From Streptomyces sp. R44 (GTDB lineage Bacteria; Actinomycetota; Actinomycetes; Streptomycetales; Streptomycetaceae): a DNA stretch of 64,000 nt. Location of the stretch: assembly GCF_041053105.1 (NCBI RefSeq), contig NZ_CP163444.1, positions 1,302,001 through 1,366,000 of the forward strand, read 5' to 3'. Below the pieces are notes generated by a model. It did not search any database. It saw only the letters and a program-made list of their open reading frames with translations, and was not told the DNA's origin. Made by a program: the position numbers and the translations under genes. Shown here piece by piece: positions 51,919 through 61,002 of the stretch (its first letter is position 1; every line of letters starts with the position of its first letter).

Positions 51919-53696
51919 TCGGCCTGGCGCCGCCGGAGTACGACCCGGCGGCCCCGAAGACGGCGACGACGCTGCCCGTCGCCGGGACGGCCACCGTCCG
52001 CGACTACGTCCGCGAGCTGCTGCGCCGGCACCGCCGGGCGTTCGCGCTGCTCATCGGGGTGAACGCGGTCGCCGTGATCGCCTCGATGGCCGGCCCGTAC
52101 CTGCTCGGTTCGGTGGTGGACGGCCTCGCGGACGGGGCCCGTGACCTCCCTCTGCAGCGTACGGTCGCGCTGTTCGCGCTCGCGCTGCTCGTCCAGACCG
52201 TGTTCGTACGGCTCGTCCGGCTGCGCGGGGCGATGCTCGGCGAGGAGATGCTCGCGGATCTCCGCGAGGACTTCCTCGTCCGCGCGGTCCGCCTGCCGCC
52301 CGGCGTGCTCGAACGGGCCGGGACGGGCGATCTGCTCTCCCGGATCACCACGGACATCGACCGGCTGGCCAACGCGATGCGCCAGGCCGTCCCCCAACTG
52401 GCCATCGGGGTCGTCTGGGCGGGGCTGCTGCTCGGCGGCCTCGCCGTGACCGCGCCGCCGCTCGCGCTCGCCGCGCTGCTCGCGGCGCCGGTCCTGATCG
52501 TGGGCTGCCGGTGGTACTTCAAGCGGGCGCCGTCCGCGTACCGCTCGGAGTCCGCGGGGTACGCGGCGGTGGCCGCCGCGCTCGCCGAGACGGTCGACGC
52601 GGGCCGCACGGTCGAGGCGCACCGCCTCGGCAAGCGGCGCATCGCGCTGTCGGACCGGCGGATCTCGGAGTGGGTGGCCTGGGAGCGGTACACGCTCTTC
52701 CTGCGCTCGGTGCTCTTCCCCGTCATCAACCTGACGCACACGACGGTGCTGTGCGCGGTCCTGCTGCTCGGCGGGGTGTTCGTGCTCCAGGGCTGGATCG
52801 ACGTGGGGCAGCTGACGACGGGCGCGCTCCTCGCGCAGATGCTGGTGGACCCGATCGGGATCGTGCTGCGCTGGTACGACGAACTCCAGGTCGCGCAGGT
52901 GTCGCTGGCCCGGCTCGTCGGCGTCCGGGAGATCGAGCCGGACGCGGGCGACCGGGAGGTGCGGCCCGAGGGCCGGGCGATGGAGGCGGACGAGGTCCGG
53001 TTCGGCTACCGCGAGGGCGTCGACGTGCTGCACGAGGTGTCCCTGAAGCTGGCGCCCGGCACCCGGCTCGCCCTGGTCGGGCCGTCGGGCGCGGGCAAGT
53101 CCACCCTGGGCCGGCTGCTCGCGGGGATCTACGCCCCGAGGGCGGGCTCGGTCACCCTCGGCGCCGCCGAGCTGGCCAGGATGCCCGCGGAGCGGGTCCG
53201 CGAGCACGTGGCCCTGGTCAACCAGGAGCACCACGTCTTCGTGGGCTCCCTCCGCGACAATCTGCTCCTGGCCGAGCCGGGGGCCACGGACGCGGACCTG
53301 TGGGCGGCGCTCGCGGCGGTGGACGCGGAGGGCTGGGCCCGGGCCCTCGACGAGGGCCTGGGCACGGAGGTCGGCTCGGGCGGCCGCTCGGTCACCCCGG
53401 CGCAGGCCCAGCAGATCGCGCTCGCCCGGCTCGTCCTCGCGGACCCGCACACCCTGGTCCTCGACGAGGCGACCTCGCTGCTCGACCCGCGCGCGGCCCG
53501 GCACCTGGAGCGCTCGCTCGGCCGGGTCCTGGACGGCCGGACCGTCGTGGCGATCGCGCACCGGCTGCACACCGCGCACGACGCCGACCTGATCGCGGTG
53601 GTCGAGGCGGGCCGGATCAGCGAGCTCGGCAGCCACGAGGAGCTGGTCGCGGCCGACGGCGCGTACGCGGCGCTGTGGCGGTCCTGGCACGGCTGA
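51915..53696 (+). CDS. Heterodimeric ABC exporter subunit B, degenerate signature motif
   Basis: 593 residues. Six-helix membrane domain (about 40-315), then an ATPase with Walker A GPSGAGKST (389-397), Q-loop VNQEHHVFVGSLRDNL, Walker B LVLDEATSLLD (D517, E518) and H549 (IAHRLHT). The signature LSGGQ is replaced by VTPAQAQQ (493-500). Thus Walker A, B and H-loop of B with the LSGGQ of A make one canonical site; the other site lacks both halves. Substrate unknown; a lipid, peptide or drug is usual for the fold. Confidence 0.93.
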   Translation: MIGLAPPEYDPAAPKTATTLPVAGTATVRDYVRELLRRHRRAFALLIGVNAVAVIASMAGPYLLGSVVDGLADGARDLPLQRTVALFALALLVQTVFVRLVRLRGAMLGEEMLADLREDFLVRAVRLPPGVLERAGTGDLLSRITTDIDRLANAMRQAVPQLAIGVVWAGLLLGGLAVTAPPLALAALLAAPVLIVGCRWYFKRAPSAYRSESAGYAAVAAALAETVDAGRTVEAHRLGKRRIALSDRRISEWVAWERYTLFLRSVLFPVINLTHTTVLCAVLLLGGVFVLQGWIDVGQLTTGALLAQMLVDPIGIVLRWYDELQVAQVSLARLVGVREIEPDAGDREVRPEGRAMEADEVRFGYREGVDVLHEVSLKLAPGTRLALVGPSGAGKSTLGRLLAGIYAPRAGSVTLGAAELARMPAERVREHVALVNQEHHVFVGSLRDNLLLAEPGATDADLWAALAAVDAEGWARALDEGLGTEVGSGGRSVTPAQAQQIALARLVLADPHTLVLDEATSLLDPRAARHLERSLGRVLDGRTVVAIAHRLHTAHDADLIAVVEAGRISELGSHEELVAADGAYAALWRSWHG

Positions 53697-53743
53697 CCCC
53701 GCGCGCCGCACACCGGACCCGGGCCGGGCCGTCGCACGACGGC

Positions 53744-53940
53744 CCGGCTCGGCGGGGTTCGGTGACCGGTCGTGAGGCGCACCCGGCCCGGCGGGGTTCG
53801 GTGCCCGGTCGTGAGGCGCACCCGGCCCGGCGGGGTTCGGTGGCCGGCCGTGAGGCGCACCCCGCCCGGCGGCGCGCTCAGAAGTCGGCCGTGACGCGCA
53901 CCCGGTCCGGCCGCGCTCAGTAGCCGATCGTGAAGCGGCG
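53744..53940 (-). repeat. 39-bp minisatellite at the NmrA-like gene tail
   Basis: Three near-identical 39-bp units (53744-53782, 53783-53821, 53822-53860; core CGGCGGGGTTCGGTG...CGTGAGGCGCAC), then a diverged 41-bp unit (53861-53901), then a fifth diverged copy that is the 3' end of the NmrA-like coding region with its stop. The 39-bp length keeps the frame on both strands. Confidence 0.85.
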
Positions 53941-54624
53941 CTGGACGAAGCGGGGCAGCTCCGCCTCGTCCACGAGGGCCACGGCCGCGTCCTCCGCCGA
54001 GACGCGGCTGCGGCCCTCGGCGTCCCGGACCGGCTGGTCCTCGCCGATGCGGAAGCGACCGGTGCGCTCGCCGGGCGCGATGTCCTCGGCGGGGCTGAAG
54101 TAGGTCCACCGGCGGTTCGAGGTGCGCAGCACGTTCAGGGCGTCGCGGTGGCCGCGTACCGCCGCCGCGTACTCCCGGGGCAGGCCGACGGCGTCGAGGG
54201 TCTCGTGGAGGCGCTCCTCCGCGTCGGCGAGCACCACTCCGGGCTCGACCTCCAGGCTGCCCGCGCCGCCGATCACGATGAGCCGGGTCCTGGGGTGGCT
54301 CTCCAGGGCCTTGAGCAGGGCCCGTGCCGCCTCGGCGTAGACGCCGGAGTCGGCGATGGAACGCTTCACGGTGTCCGTGAGGTCCCGGGCGGCGTTCCCG
54401 GGCTGGAAGGCGCTGACGAGCACGTCGAGTCCGGGCAGGACGGCGGCGATGCCGTCCGCGTCGCACACGTCGAGGCTCGCCCAGGTGATGTTCTCGCGGG
54501 TCTCCCCCGCCGCCGCGTCCGTGGCGTCGCGGCTGAAGGCGCTGATGTGGTGCCCGCGCTCCAGGGCTTCCGCGACGACGCGGCTGCCGATGGTTCCGGT
54601 GGCTCCGATGACTCCGATGTGCAT
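53917..54624 (-). CDS. NmrA-like NAD(P)-binding protein (atypical SDR)
   Basis: 235 residues, Rossmann fold beginning HIGVIGATGTIGSRVVAEAL with the GxxGxxG motif, then ISAFSRDA and DVLVSAFQPG; YFSPAEDIAPGERTGRFRIG near the end is typical of YwnB/NAD(P)H-binding relatives. No catalytic Tyr-x-x-x-Lys pair is evident, so a redox sensor or reductase role is open. GGGGAG before ATG at 54624. Divergent from the TetR gene over a 35-bp palindrome, so almost certainly its target. Confidence 0.9.
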   Translation of the reverse strand: MHIGVIGATGTIGSRVVAEALERGHHISAFSRDATDAAAGETRENITWASLDVCDADGIAAVLPGLDVLVSAFQPGNAARDLTDTVKRSIADSGVYAEAARALLKALESHPRTRLIVIGGAGSLEVEPGVVLADAEERLHETLDAVGLPREYAAAVRGHRDALNVLRTSNRRWTYFSPAEDIAPGERTGRFRIGEDQPVRDAEGRSRVSAEDAAVALVDEAELPRFVQRRFTIGY

Positions 54625-54666
54625 GGCTCTCCCCTGTGGTCGCATCACTGGCGTGACGCCGTGAGA

Positions 54667-54701
54667 AAACTATACGCCGTGAAGTTCACGGCGTGCAGTT
54701 T
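54667..54701. promoter_or_regulatory. 35-bp near-perfect palindrome, TetR operator
   Basis: AAACT-at-ACGCCGTGAA-G-TTCACGGCGT-gc-AGTTT: 15 of 17 dyad positions pair. In the 112-bp gap between the divergent NmrA-like and TetR genes, and overlapping likely -10 sequences. Length is right for two TetR dimers or one with long half-sites. Confidence 0.85.
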
Positions 54702-54736
54702 CCATACACCCCTCACGAAAGCGGTAGGCTGCCCGG

Positions 54737-55474
54737 ATGACCGGGACTTCAGAAGCACCGAAGGGCACGGCTCCGGCCGGGCGGGGACGCCGTCAGCGGC
54801 TCCGGGCCGAGACCACCGCCGAGATCAAGGACACGGCGCTGCGCCTGATGGCCTCGGGCGGTCCCGACGCCATCACCCTGCGGGCCATCGCCCGCGAGAT
54901 GGGCATGACGGCCAACGCGATCTACGGCTACTTCGCCACGCGCGACGACCTGGTCACCGCGCTCATCGACGACGTGTACTCCGCGCTCGCCGACTCCGTC
55001 GAGGCGGCCTGGGCCCAGACCCCCGCCGAGGACCCGGCCGCCCGGATCCTGGCCTGGGCCCGCGCCTTCCGCACCTGGGCCCTGACGAACCCCGAGGGCT
55101 TCCGGCTCGTCTACGGCGACCCCGTGCCCGGCTACCGCGCCCCCGAGGCGGGTCCCGCGCCGGACGCGGCCCGCCGGGTGTGCACCGGGCTCGCCGGCCT
55201 CGCGGCGGCGGCCTGGCCGCACGCCGAACCCCTGTACCGGGACAGCGCGTTCACCTGGTCCGACTTCGACGCCGGACTCCTCGACAAGGTCCGTCCGGCC
55301 TTCCCCGAGCTGCCGCCCGCCGGCGTCGCCCTGGCACTGCGGCTCTGGGGGCACCTGCACGGACTCGTGGCCCTGGAGGTGTACGGCCACCTCGGCCGCC
55401 AGACGGCCAGCCCGGACAAGCTCTTCCAGGAGGAGCTGGCCCGGCTGGTGACGAGCCTCGGGGTCCCGGCCTAG
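54737..55474 (+). CDS. TetR-family transcriptional regulator
   Basis: 245 residues. N-terminal helix-turn-helix: RLRAETTAEIKDTALRLMAS, ITLRAIAREMGMTANAIYGY then FATRDDLVTALIDD. The C-terminal ligand domain belongs to the WHG/TetR_C group (FRTWALTNPEGFRLVYGDPV, then LWGHLHGLVALEVYG). Likely represses itself and the divergent NmrA-like gene through the 35-bp palindrome. The stop TAG is within the palindromic CTAG where the convergent DUF457 gene would end if its frame were intact. Confidence 0.93.
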   Translation: MTGTSEAPKGTAPAGRGRRQRLRAETTAEIKDTALRLMASGGPDAITLRAIAREMGMTANAIYGYFATRDDLVTALIDDVYSALADSVEAAWAQTPAEDPAARILAWARAFRTWALTNPEGFRLVYGDPVPGYRAPEAGPAPDAARRVCTGLAGLAAAAWPHAEPLYRDSAFTWSDFDAGLLDKVRPAFPELPPAGVALALRLWGHLHGLVALEVYGHLGRQTASPDKLFQEELARLVTSLGVPA

Positions 55475-56263
55475 AGGAATCCGAGCGGCCGAGGCTCCGC
55501 CGACGCCGCCGAGGAGCATGAAGGCGGGCATCAGGACCTTGAGCTCGACCCAGCTGCCGGCCCGGAAGCGCATGCCCTTGGGCGGGCCGAGCGGGTACCA
55601 GCGCTTGCGGCCCACGGGGATGGGCCACAGGATCGGGCAGCCCGAGACGGTCAGTGCGTCACCGATGTCGTGCACGAGGGCGCCGAGGACGATCGGCAGG
55701 CCGAGCCACAGGTACTCCTGGCCGGGGCCTGTGAAGAACCAGTCCGAGCCGTTGCCGGGCTTGTCGAGGACGCCCGCGAGGATCCAGGCGCTGGTGGCGC
55801 CGAGCAGCCAGACCAGGACGTCGCTGGACATCCGGGCGGCCCGCCACAGCAGGCCTTCCACGGCGAGGACCAGATGCACGAAGAGGATCGCGAGGACGGC
55901 CCAGCGGCCGCCGGTGACCGCCGCGACGGAGGCCCCGGCGCCGATCAGGACCGCCCAGAGCCAGGTGTGGGTGAGGGTCCGGTGTCCGCCGGACCTGCGG
56001 GGGTCCGAGGAGGAGCGGGTGGCCTTGTAGACGGCGTACGACAGCTTGTCGACGATCTCGCAGAGGCCCCGGGAGACCGGTCCGAAGGCGCGGGAGATGG
56101 TCGCCGACTTGTGGTCGAGGTCGGGCGCGAGGGCCGCGCCCGCGCAGATGAGCGCGCCGACGACGAGAACCGGCCAGGGCATCGGGTGGTCGGAGGCGGC
56201 CGCGGCCGCTCCGACCCCGAGCCATGCCGCCGCTCCGGACAGCGAATGCGCCGGTCCCATCAT
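55471..56263 (-). pseudogene. DUF457 metal-dependent hydrolase, membrane protein with 3' frameshift
   Basis: About 263 residues of a YdjM-like membrane-bound metal-dependent hydrolase: MMGPAHSLSGAAAWLGVG, ALAPDLDHKSAT, GGHRTLTHTWLW (metal-binding His/Asp), and LVHDIGDALTVSGCPILWP. The conserved end GGVGGASA is followed by a frame error: read as is, the frame runs 241 more codons antisense through the whole TetR gene to 54749. Ignoring the G complementary to base 55486 gives ASALGFL-stop, ending at 55471 in the CTAG shared with TetR. One extra base, real or a sequencing error, is therefore likely. The core is intact and may still function. Confidence 0.75.
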
Positions 56264-56394
56264 GGTTGGTGCGCCCCGTTTCTCCCCTGCCGGCGCCGAG
56301 TTGACGGCCGGTCGACGGACGAGCCTATCGTCCGTGATCAAGACCGCCGATGGCCGGTTCCCTCATCCGAGCGGAATGCGGGCAAGATGGGGGC

Positions 56395-58908
56395 GTGACC
56401 CTTATCGATCAGCTGCCGCCGACCGCCGACCCCGACGCCCTCTTCGAGGCCTTCTCCTCCTGGGCCGAGGACCGGGGCATCACGCTCTACCCGGCCCAGG
56501 AAGAGGCACTGATCGAGGTCGTCTCCGGGGCCAACGTGATCTTGTCCACACCCACCGGATCGGGAAAGTCGCTGGTCGCGGCGGGTGCGCACTTCACCGC
56601 GCTCGCCAATGACCAGGTGACCTTCTACACGGCGCCGATCAAGGCGCTGGTGTCGGAGAAGTTCTTCGACCTGTGCAAGCTCTTCGGCACCGAGAACGTC
56701 GGCATGCTGACCGGCGACGCCTCCGTGAACGCGGACGCCCCGGTGATCTGCTGCACGGCCGAGGTGCTCGCCTCGATCGCGCTGCGCGACGGCAAGTACG
56801 CCGACATCGGCCAGGTCGTCATGGACGAGTTCCACTTCTACGCCGAGCAGGACCGCGGCTGGGCCTGGCAGATCCCGCTGCTCGAACTCCCCCAGGCGCA
56901 GTTCGTCCTCATGTCGGCGACGCTCGGCGACGTGTCGATGTTCGAGAAGGACCTGACCCGGCGCACCGGGCGGCCGACCTCCGTGGTCCGCTCGGCGACC
57001 CGGCCCGTGCCGCTGTCGTACGAGTACCGGCTCACGCCCATCACGGACACCCTGACCGAGCTCCTGGAGACCAAGCAGGCGCCCGTCTACATCGTGCACT
57101 TCACGCAGGCGCAGGCCGTCGAGCGCGCGCAGTCGCTGATGAGCATCAACATGTGCACGCGCGAGGAGAAGGACCAGATCGCCGAGCTCATCGGCAACTT
57201 CCGGTTCACCACCAAGTTCGGCCAGAACCTCTCGCGGTACGTCCGGCACGGCATCGGAGTGCACCACGCGGGCATGCTGCCGAAGTACCGGCGGCTGGTG
57301 GAGAAGCTCGCCCAGGCGGGTCTCCTGAAGGTGATCTGCGGGACGGACACCCTTGGCGTCGGCGTGAACGTGCCGATCCGCACGGTGCTCTTCACGGCCC
57401 TCACCAAGTACGACGGCAACCGGGTGCGGACCCTGCGGGCCCGGGAGTTCCACCAGATCGCGGGCCGGGCCGGCCGCGCCGGCTTCGACACCGCCGGCTT
57501 CGTGGTGGCCCAGGCCCCCGAGCACGTCATCGAGAACGAGAAGGCGCTCGCGAAGGCCGGCGACGACCCGAAGAAGCGCCGCAAGGTGGTCCGCAAGAAG
57601 GCCCCCGAGGGCTTCGTCGCCTGGAGCGACACCACCTTCGAGAAGCTGATCGACGCCGAGCCGGAGCCGCTGACCTCCCGCTTCAAGGTCACCAACATCA
57701 TGCTGCTCTCGGTGATCGCCCGTCCCGGCAACGCCTTCGAGGCGATGCGCAAGCTCCTGGAGGACAACCACGAGCCGCGCAAGGCGCAGCTGCGGCACAT
57801 CCGCCGGGCCATCGCGATCTACCGCTCGCTGCTCGACGGCGGTGTGGTGGAGCAGCTCGACGAGCCGGACGCCGAGGGCCGCACGATCCGGCTGACCGTC
57901 GACCTCCAGCAGGACTTCGCGCTCAACCAGCCGCTGTCGACGTTCGCCCTGGCCGCCTTCGACCTGCTCGACCCGGAGTCCCCCTCGTACGCCCTGGACA
58001 TGGTGTCCGTCGTCGAGTCGACGCTCGACGACCCGCGCCAGATCCTCGCCGCCATGCAGAACAAGGCGCGCGGGGAGGCCGTCGGGCAGATGAAGGCGGA
58101 CGGCGTCGAGTACGAGGAGCGGATGGAGCGGCTCCAGGACATCTCGTACCCGAAGCCGCTGGAGGAGCTGCTCTGGCACGCGTACAACGTGTACCGGAAG
58201 TCGCACCCGTGGGTCGGCGACCACCCGGTGTCGCCTAAGTCGGTCATCCGTGACATGTACGAACGGGCCCTGACGTTCACGGAGTTCACCTCCTGGTACG
58301 AGCTGGCCCGGACCGAGGGCATCGTGCTGCGGTACCTGGCGAGCGCGTACAAGGCGCTCGACCACACCATCCCCGACGACCTGAAGACCGAGGACCTGGA
58401 GGACCTGATCGCCTGGCTGGGCGAGATGGTGCGCCAGGTGGACTCCTCGCTGCTCGACGAGTGGGAGCAGCTCGCCAACCCGGAGATCCAGACGGCCGAG
58501 GAGGCCCAGGAGAAGGCCGACCAGGTCAAGCCGGTCACGGCGAACGCCCGCGCCTTCCGGGTCCTGGTGCGCAACGCGATGTTCCGCCGGGTGGAGCTGG
58601 CCGCCCTCGACAACGTCGACGCGCTCGGCGACCTCGACGCGGAGGCCGGCTGGGATGCGGACGCGTGGGGCGAGGCGATGGACGCCTACTGGGACGAGTA
58701 CGACGACCTCGGTACGGGTCCGGACGCGCGCGGCCCGAAGCTGCTGGCGATCGAGGAGGACGCGGCGCACGGGCTGTGGCGCGTCCGGCAGACCTTCGCC
58801 GACCCGAACGGCGACCATGACTGGGGCATCAGCGCGGAGGTGGATCTCGCGGCCTCCGACGAGGAGGGCCGGGCCGTGGTCCGCGTGACGTCCGTCGGAC
58901 AGCTGTAG
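56395..58908 (+). CDS. Ski2/Mtr4-like DEAD/DEAH-box helicase
   Basis: 837 residues. Walker A STPTGSGKS (51-59), motif Ia TAPIKALVSEKF, DEFH at 144-147, motif III LMSATLGD, then a second RecA domain with GVHHAGMLPKYRRLVEKL, CGTDTLGVGVN and HQIAGRAGRAGFD (motif VI near 353). The C-terminal 430 residues are helical and lack a DSHCT label I could confirm. Probably an RNA helicase acting in RNA turnover. GTG at 56395 chosen (GGGGG upstream); ATG at 56350 has no ribosome site. Shorter than mycobacterial HelY. Followed after 12 bp by tesB. Confidence 0.92.
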   Translation: MTLIDQLPPTADPDALFEAFSSWAEDRGITLYPAQEEALIEVVSGANVILSTPTGSGKSLVAAGAHFTALANDQVTFYTAPIKALVSEKFFDLCKLFGTENVGMLTGDASVNADAPVICCTAEVLASIALRDGKYADIGQVVMDEFHFYAEQDRGWAWQIPLLELPQAQFVLMSATLGDVSMFEKDLTRRTGRPTSVVRSATRPVPLSYEYRLTPITDTLTELLETKQAPVYIVHFTQAQAVERAQSLMSINMCTREEKDQIAELIGNFRFTTKFGQNLSRYVRHGIGVHHAGMLPKYRRLVEKLAQAGLLKVICGTDTLGVGVNVPIRTVLFTALTKYDGNRVRTLRAREFHQIAGRAGRAGFDTAGFVVAQAPEHVIENEKALAKAGDDPKKRRKVVRKKAPEGFVAWSDTTFEKLIDAEPEPLTSRFKVTNIMLLSVIARPGNAFEAMRKLLEDNHEPRKAQLRHIRRAIAIYRSLLDGGVVEQLDEPDAEGRTIRLTVDLQQDFALNQPLSTFALAAFDLLDPESPSYALDMVSVVESTLDDPRQILAAMQNKARGEAVGQMKADGVEYEERMERLQDISYPKPLEELLWHAYNVYRKSHPWVGDHPVSPKSVIRDMYERALTFTEFTSWYELARTEGIVLRYLASAYKALDHTIPDDLKTEDLEDLIAWLGEMVRQVDSSLLDEWEQLANPEIQTAEEAQEKADQVKPVTANARAFRVLVRNAMFRRVELAALDNVDALGDLDAEAGWDADAWGEAMDAYWDEYDDLGTGPDARGPKLLAIEEDAAHGLWRVRQTFADPNGDHDWGISAEVDLAASDEEGRAVVRVTSVGQL

Positions 58909-58920
58909 AGGAGAACCGGG

Positions 58921-59784
58921 ATGACCAACCCCGCCGAGAGGCTCGTGGACCTGCTCGACCTGGAGCAGATCGAGGTGAACATCTTCCGTGGGCGCAGCCC
59001 GCAGGAGTCGCTGCAGCGGGTCTTCGGCGGGCAGGTCGCCGGTCAGGCCCTGGTGGCGGCCGGCCGCACCACGGAGGGCGACCGGCCGGTGCACTCGCTG
59101 CACGCCTACTTCCTGCGGCCGGGGCGGCCCGGGGTGCCGATCGTGTACCAGGTGGAACGGGTGCGCGACGGGCGGTCGTTCACGACCCGCCGGGTCACGG
59201 CGATCCAGGAGGGTCGGACGATCTTCAACCTGACGGCCTCCTTCCACAAGCCGGAGGAGGGCGCCTTCGAGCATCAGCTGCCGCCGCGGCACCTGACCGA
59301 CCCGGACAGCCTGCCGAACCTCGCCGACGAGATCCGGCAGCACCTGGGCGCGCTGCCGGAGGCGCTGGAGCGGATGGCCCGCCGACAGCCCTTCGACATC
59401 CGGTACGTGGACCGGCTGCGGTGGACGCCGGAGGAGGTCAAGGACGCGGACCCGCGGAGCGCGGTGTGGATGCGGGCGGTGGGCCCGCTGGGCGACGACC
59501 CGCTGGTCCACACCTGCGCCCTCACGTACGCCTCGGACATGACGCTCCTGGACGCGGTCCGGATCCCCGTCGAACCCCTCTGGGGCCCGCGGGGCTTCGA
59601 CATGGCCTCCCTGGACCACGCGATGTGGTTCCACCGGCCGTTCCGGGCGGACGAGTGGTTCCTGTACGACCAGGAGTCCCCGATCGCGACGGGCGGCCGG
59701 GGCCTGGCCCGCGGCCGCATCTACGACCGCGAGGGCAGGCTGCTCGTGTCGGTGGTCCAGGAGGGCCTGTTCAGGAAGCTCTGA
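58921..59784 (+). CDS. tesB: Acyl-CoA thioesterase II
   Basis: 287 residues, practically the length of E. coli TesB (286). Double hot-dog fold: IFRGRSPQESLQRVFGGQVA and GQALVAAGRTTEGDRPVHSL in the first half; SLDHAMWFHRPFRADEWFLY and LARGRIYDREGRLLVSVVQE in the second. The Asp of the catalytic triad lies in the SLDHAMWFH stretch. Releases free fatty acids from acyl-CoA in the cytosol. GGAG before ATG; 12 bp after the helicase gene, so probably one transcript. Confidence 0.95.
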   Translation: MTNPAERLVDLLDLEQIEVNIFRGRSPQESLQRVFGGQVAGQALVAAGRTTEGDRPVHSLHAYFLRPGRPGVPIVYQVERVRDGRSFTTRRVTAIQEGRTIFNLTASFHKPEEGAFEHQLPPRHLTDPDSLPNLADEIRQHLGALPEALERMARRQPFDIRYVDRLRWTPEEVKDADPRSAVWMRAVGPLGDDPLVHTCALTYASDMTLLDAVRIPVEPLWGPRGFDMASLDHAMWFHRPFRADEWFLYDQESPIATGGRGLARGRIYDREGRLLVSVVQEGLFRKL

Positions 59785-59796
59785 CCACGGCCCGGG

Positions 59797-60867
59797 TCAC
59801 TCGAACTCGGTGCCGCCCTTGCGGGTCAGATAGGCCGGGCTGACGGCCTTGGCGATGGCCCGGCCGCCGGTGACCGGGCTGTACCGCTCGGTCGCCGGCC
59901 GGATGACGACGCCCTCCCGCAGATGCGTCTCCCTGCCGGAGACGGTCTCGCGGCCGCTCGCGTGCACGAGGACGGTGTCGAGGTCGTACGGCCCGGAGTA
60001 CAGGCGCGGTACGAGCGGCACCTCACCGGCGTCGGTCACCGCCTCGGGGTCCAGCCACCGCACCTGCCCGTCGATCTCGGCGGACACGTCGAAGAGGGCG
60101 TACCCGACGGTCTCGGAGCGGGCGTCGGCGCCGTAGGCGAGGTCCTGCACCCCGGAGCCGTACACCTCGCCGAAGAGCCCCACGCGGCGGGCGCCGAGCC
60201 TCTTGGCGAGCCGCTCGGCGACGCCGGCGAGCCCGTGGCCGTGGACGGCGCGCCAGTACAGGTTGCGCGGGTCCTCCTTGAGGGCGAGCCCCTTCGCCCC
60301 GAACCCCTTGGAAGTGACCTGGACCCGGCCCTCCTCGGCGTGGAAGGTCAGGAGGCAGGCGGTGCCGTGCAGCTTCTCCGTGAGGACGACCGCCTCGCCG
60401 GGCTCGAACACGTCCGGATAGCGCTGCAGGTTCTCGATGTCGACCCAGGGCAGCAGCTCGGGCGCGGGCTCGACCTCCCCGCTCATCGTCGGCGGTATCG
60501 GCGGCACCCACTTGGTGATCCCGAGCGTCTCCGCGAAGTCGGCTCCCTCGGCCGCGGCCCGTACCAGGTCGACGTCGGCGAGCGCGGCCGGGCGGCACAC
60601 GAGCCCCTGCGACAACTCCCCGCGCAGCCGCACCGCCTTCACCCGGTCCGCGTTGCCCCCGGCGAGCCGACCGGTGAGTCCGAGCTCCTCGACGAGCGCG
60701 AGGGGCAGCACGGCCTGCTCGGGGATGTAGACGGCGGCATCGCCCGTCTTGTAGATCCCCTTGGCGACGACGGCCCGGTAGAGCCCGACCTGGGCGAGTT
60801 CGAGGGCGTCGGCGTTGGGATGCGGATGGACGGTGAGGACTTCGGCGGTGACGCGCAGGGTGGACAT
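59797..60867 (-). CDS. Rnl5-type (Deinococcus-like) ATP-dependent RNA ligase
   Basis: 356 residues. N-terminal OB-like domain (STLRVTAEVLTVHPHPNADA), then the nucleotidyltransferase domain: motif I EKLHGTA with the adenylated lysine at K165, motif III LFGEVYGSGVQDL (232 on), motif IV EGVVIRP (318-324) and motif V KAVSPAYL (340-347). Layout and the lysine position agree with what I recall of Deinococcus radiodurans DraRnl, which seals 3'-OH RNA ends in nicked duplexes. Converges on tesB (12 bp). The DUF6011 gene upstream on the same strand could be part of its transcript. ATG at 60867; a longer frame to 60966 is not conserved. Confidence 0.92.
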   Translation of the reverse strand: MSTLRVTAEVLTVHPHPNADALELAQVGLYRAVVAKGIYKTGDAAVYIPEQAVLPLALVEELGLTGRLAGGNADRVKAVRLRGELSQGLVCRPAALADVDLVRAAAEGADFAETLGITKWVPPIPPTMSGEVEPAPELLPWVDIENLQRYPDVFEPGEAVVLTEKLHGTACLLTFHAEEGRVQVTSKGFGAKGLALKEDPRNLYWRAVHGHGLAGVAERLAKRLGARRVGLFGEVYGSGVQDLAYGADARSETVGYALFDVSAEIDGQVRWLDPEAVTDAGEVPLVPRLYSGPYDLDTVLVHASGRETVSGRETHLREGVVIRPATERYSPVTGGRAIAKAVSPAYLTRKGGTEFE

Positions 60868-61002
60868 GCTCAGGACTCCGGTTGCTCGGGTTTCGGTCTC
60901 ATCGCGGCCCACCCTGCCGGGCCACGAAACCGCTGGCCCACCGGTTTTGACGGCTGATAGCGTCACGCCCTTCGCCGGGGCGCGGCCTTGGCCAGGGACG
61001 CC

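Noticed and set aside
53744..53901. 39-bp repeats as a CRISPR array
   Set aside because: Units are contiguous without spacers, drift gradually toward the gene, and no cas genes are near.
54749..55470. C-terminal 241 codons of the minus-strand DUF457 frame as real protein
   Set aside because: Composition is Gly/Arg/Val shadow-like, entirely antisense to a good TetR gene, and a one-base correction gives the expected family ending.
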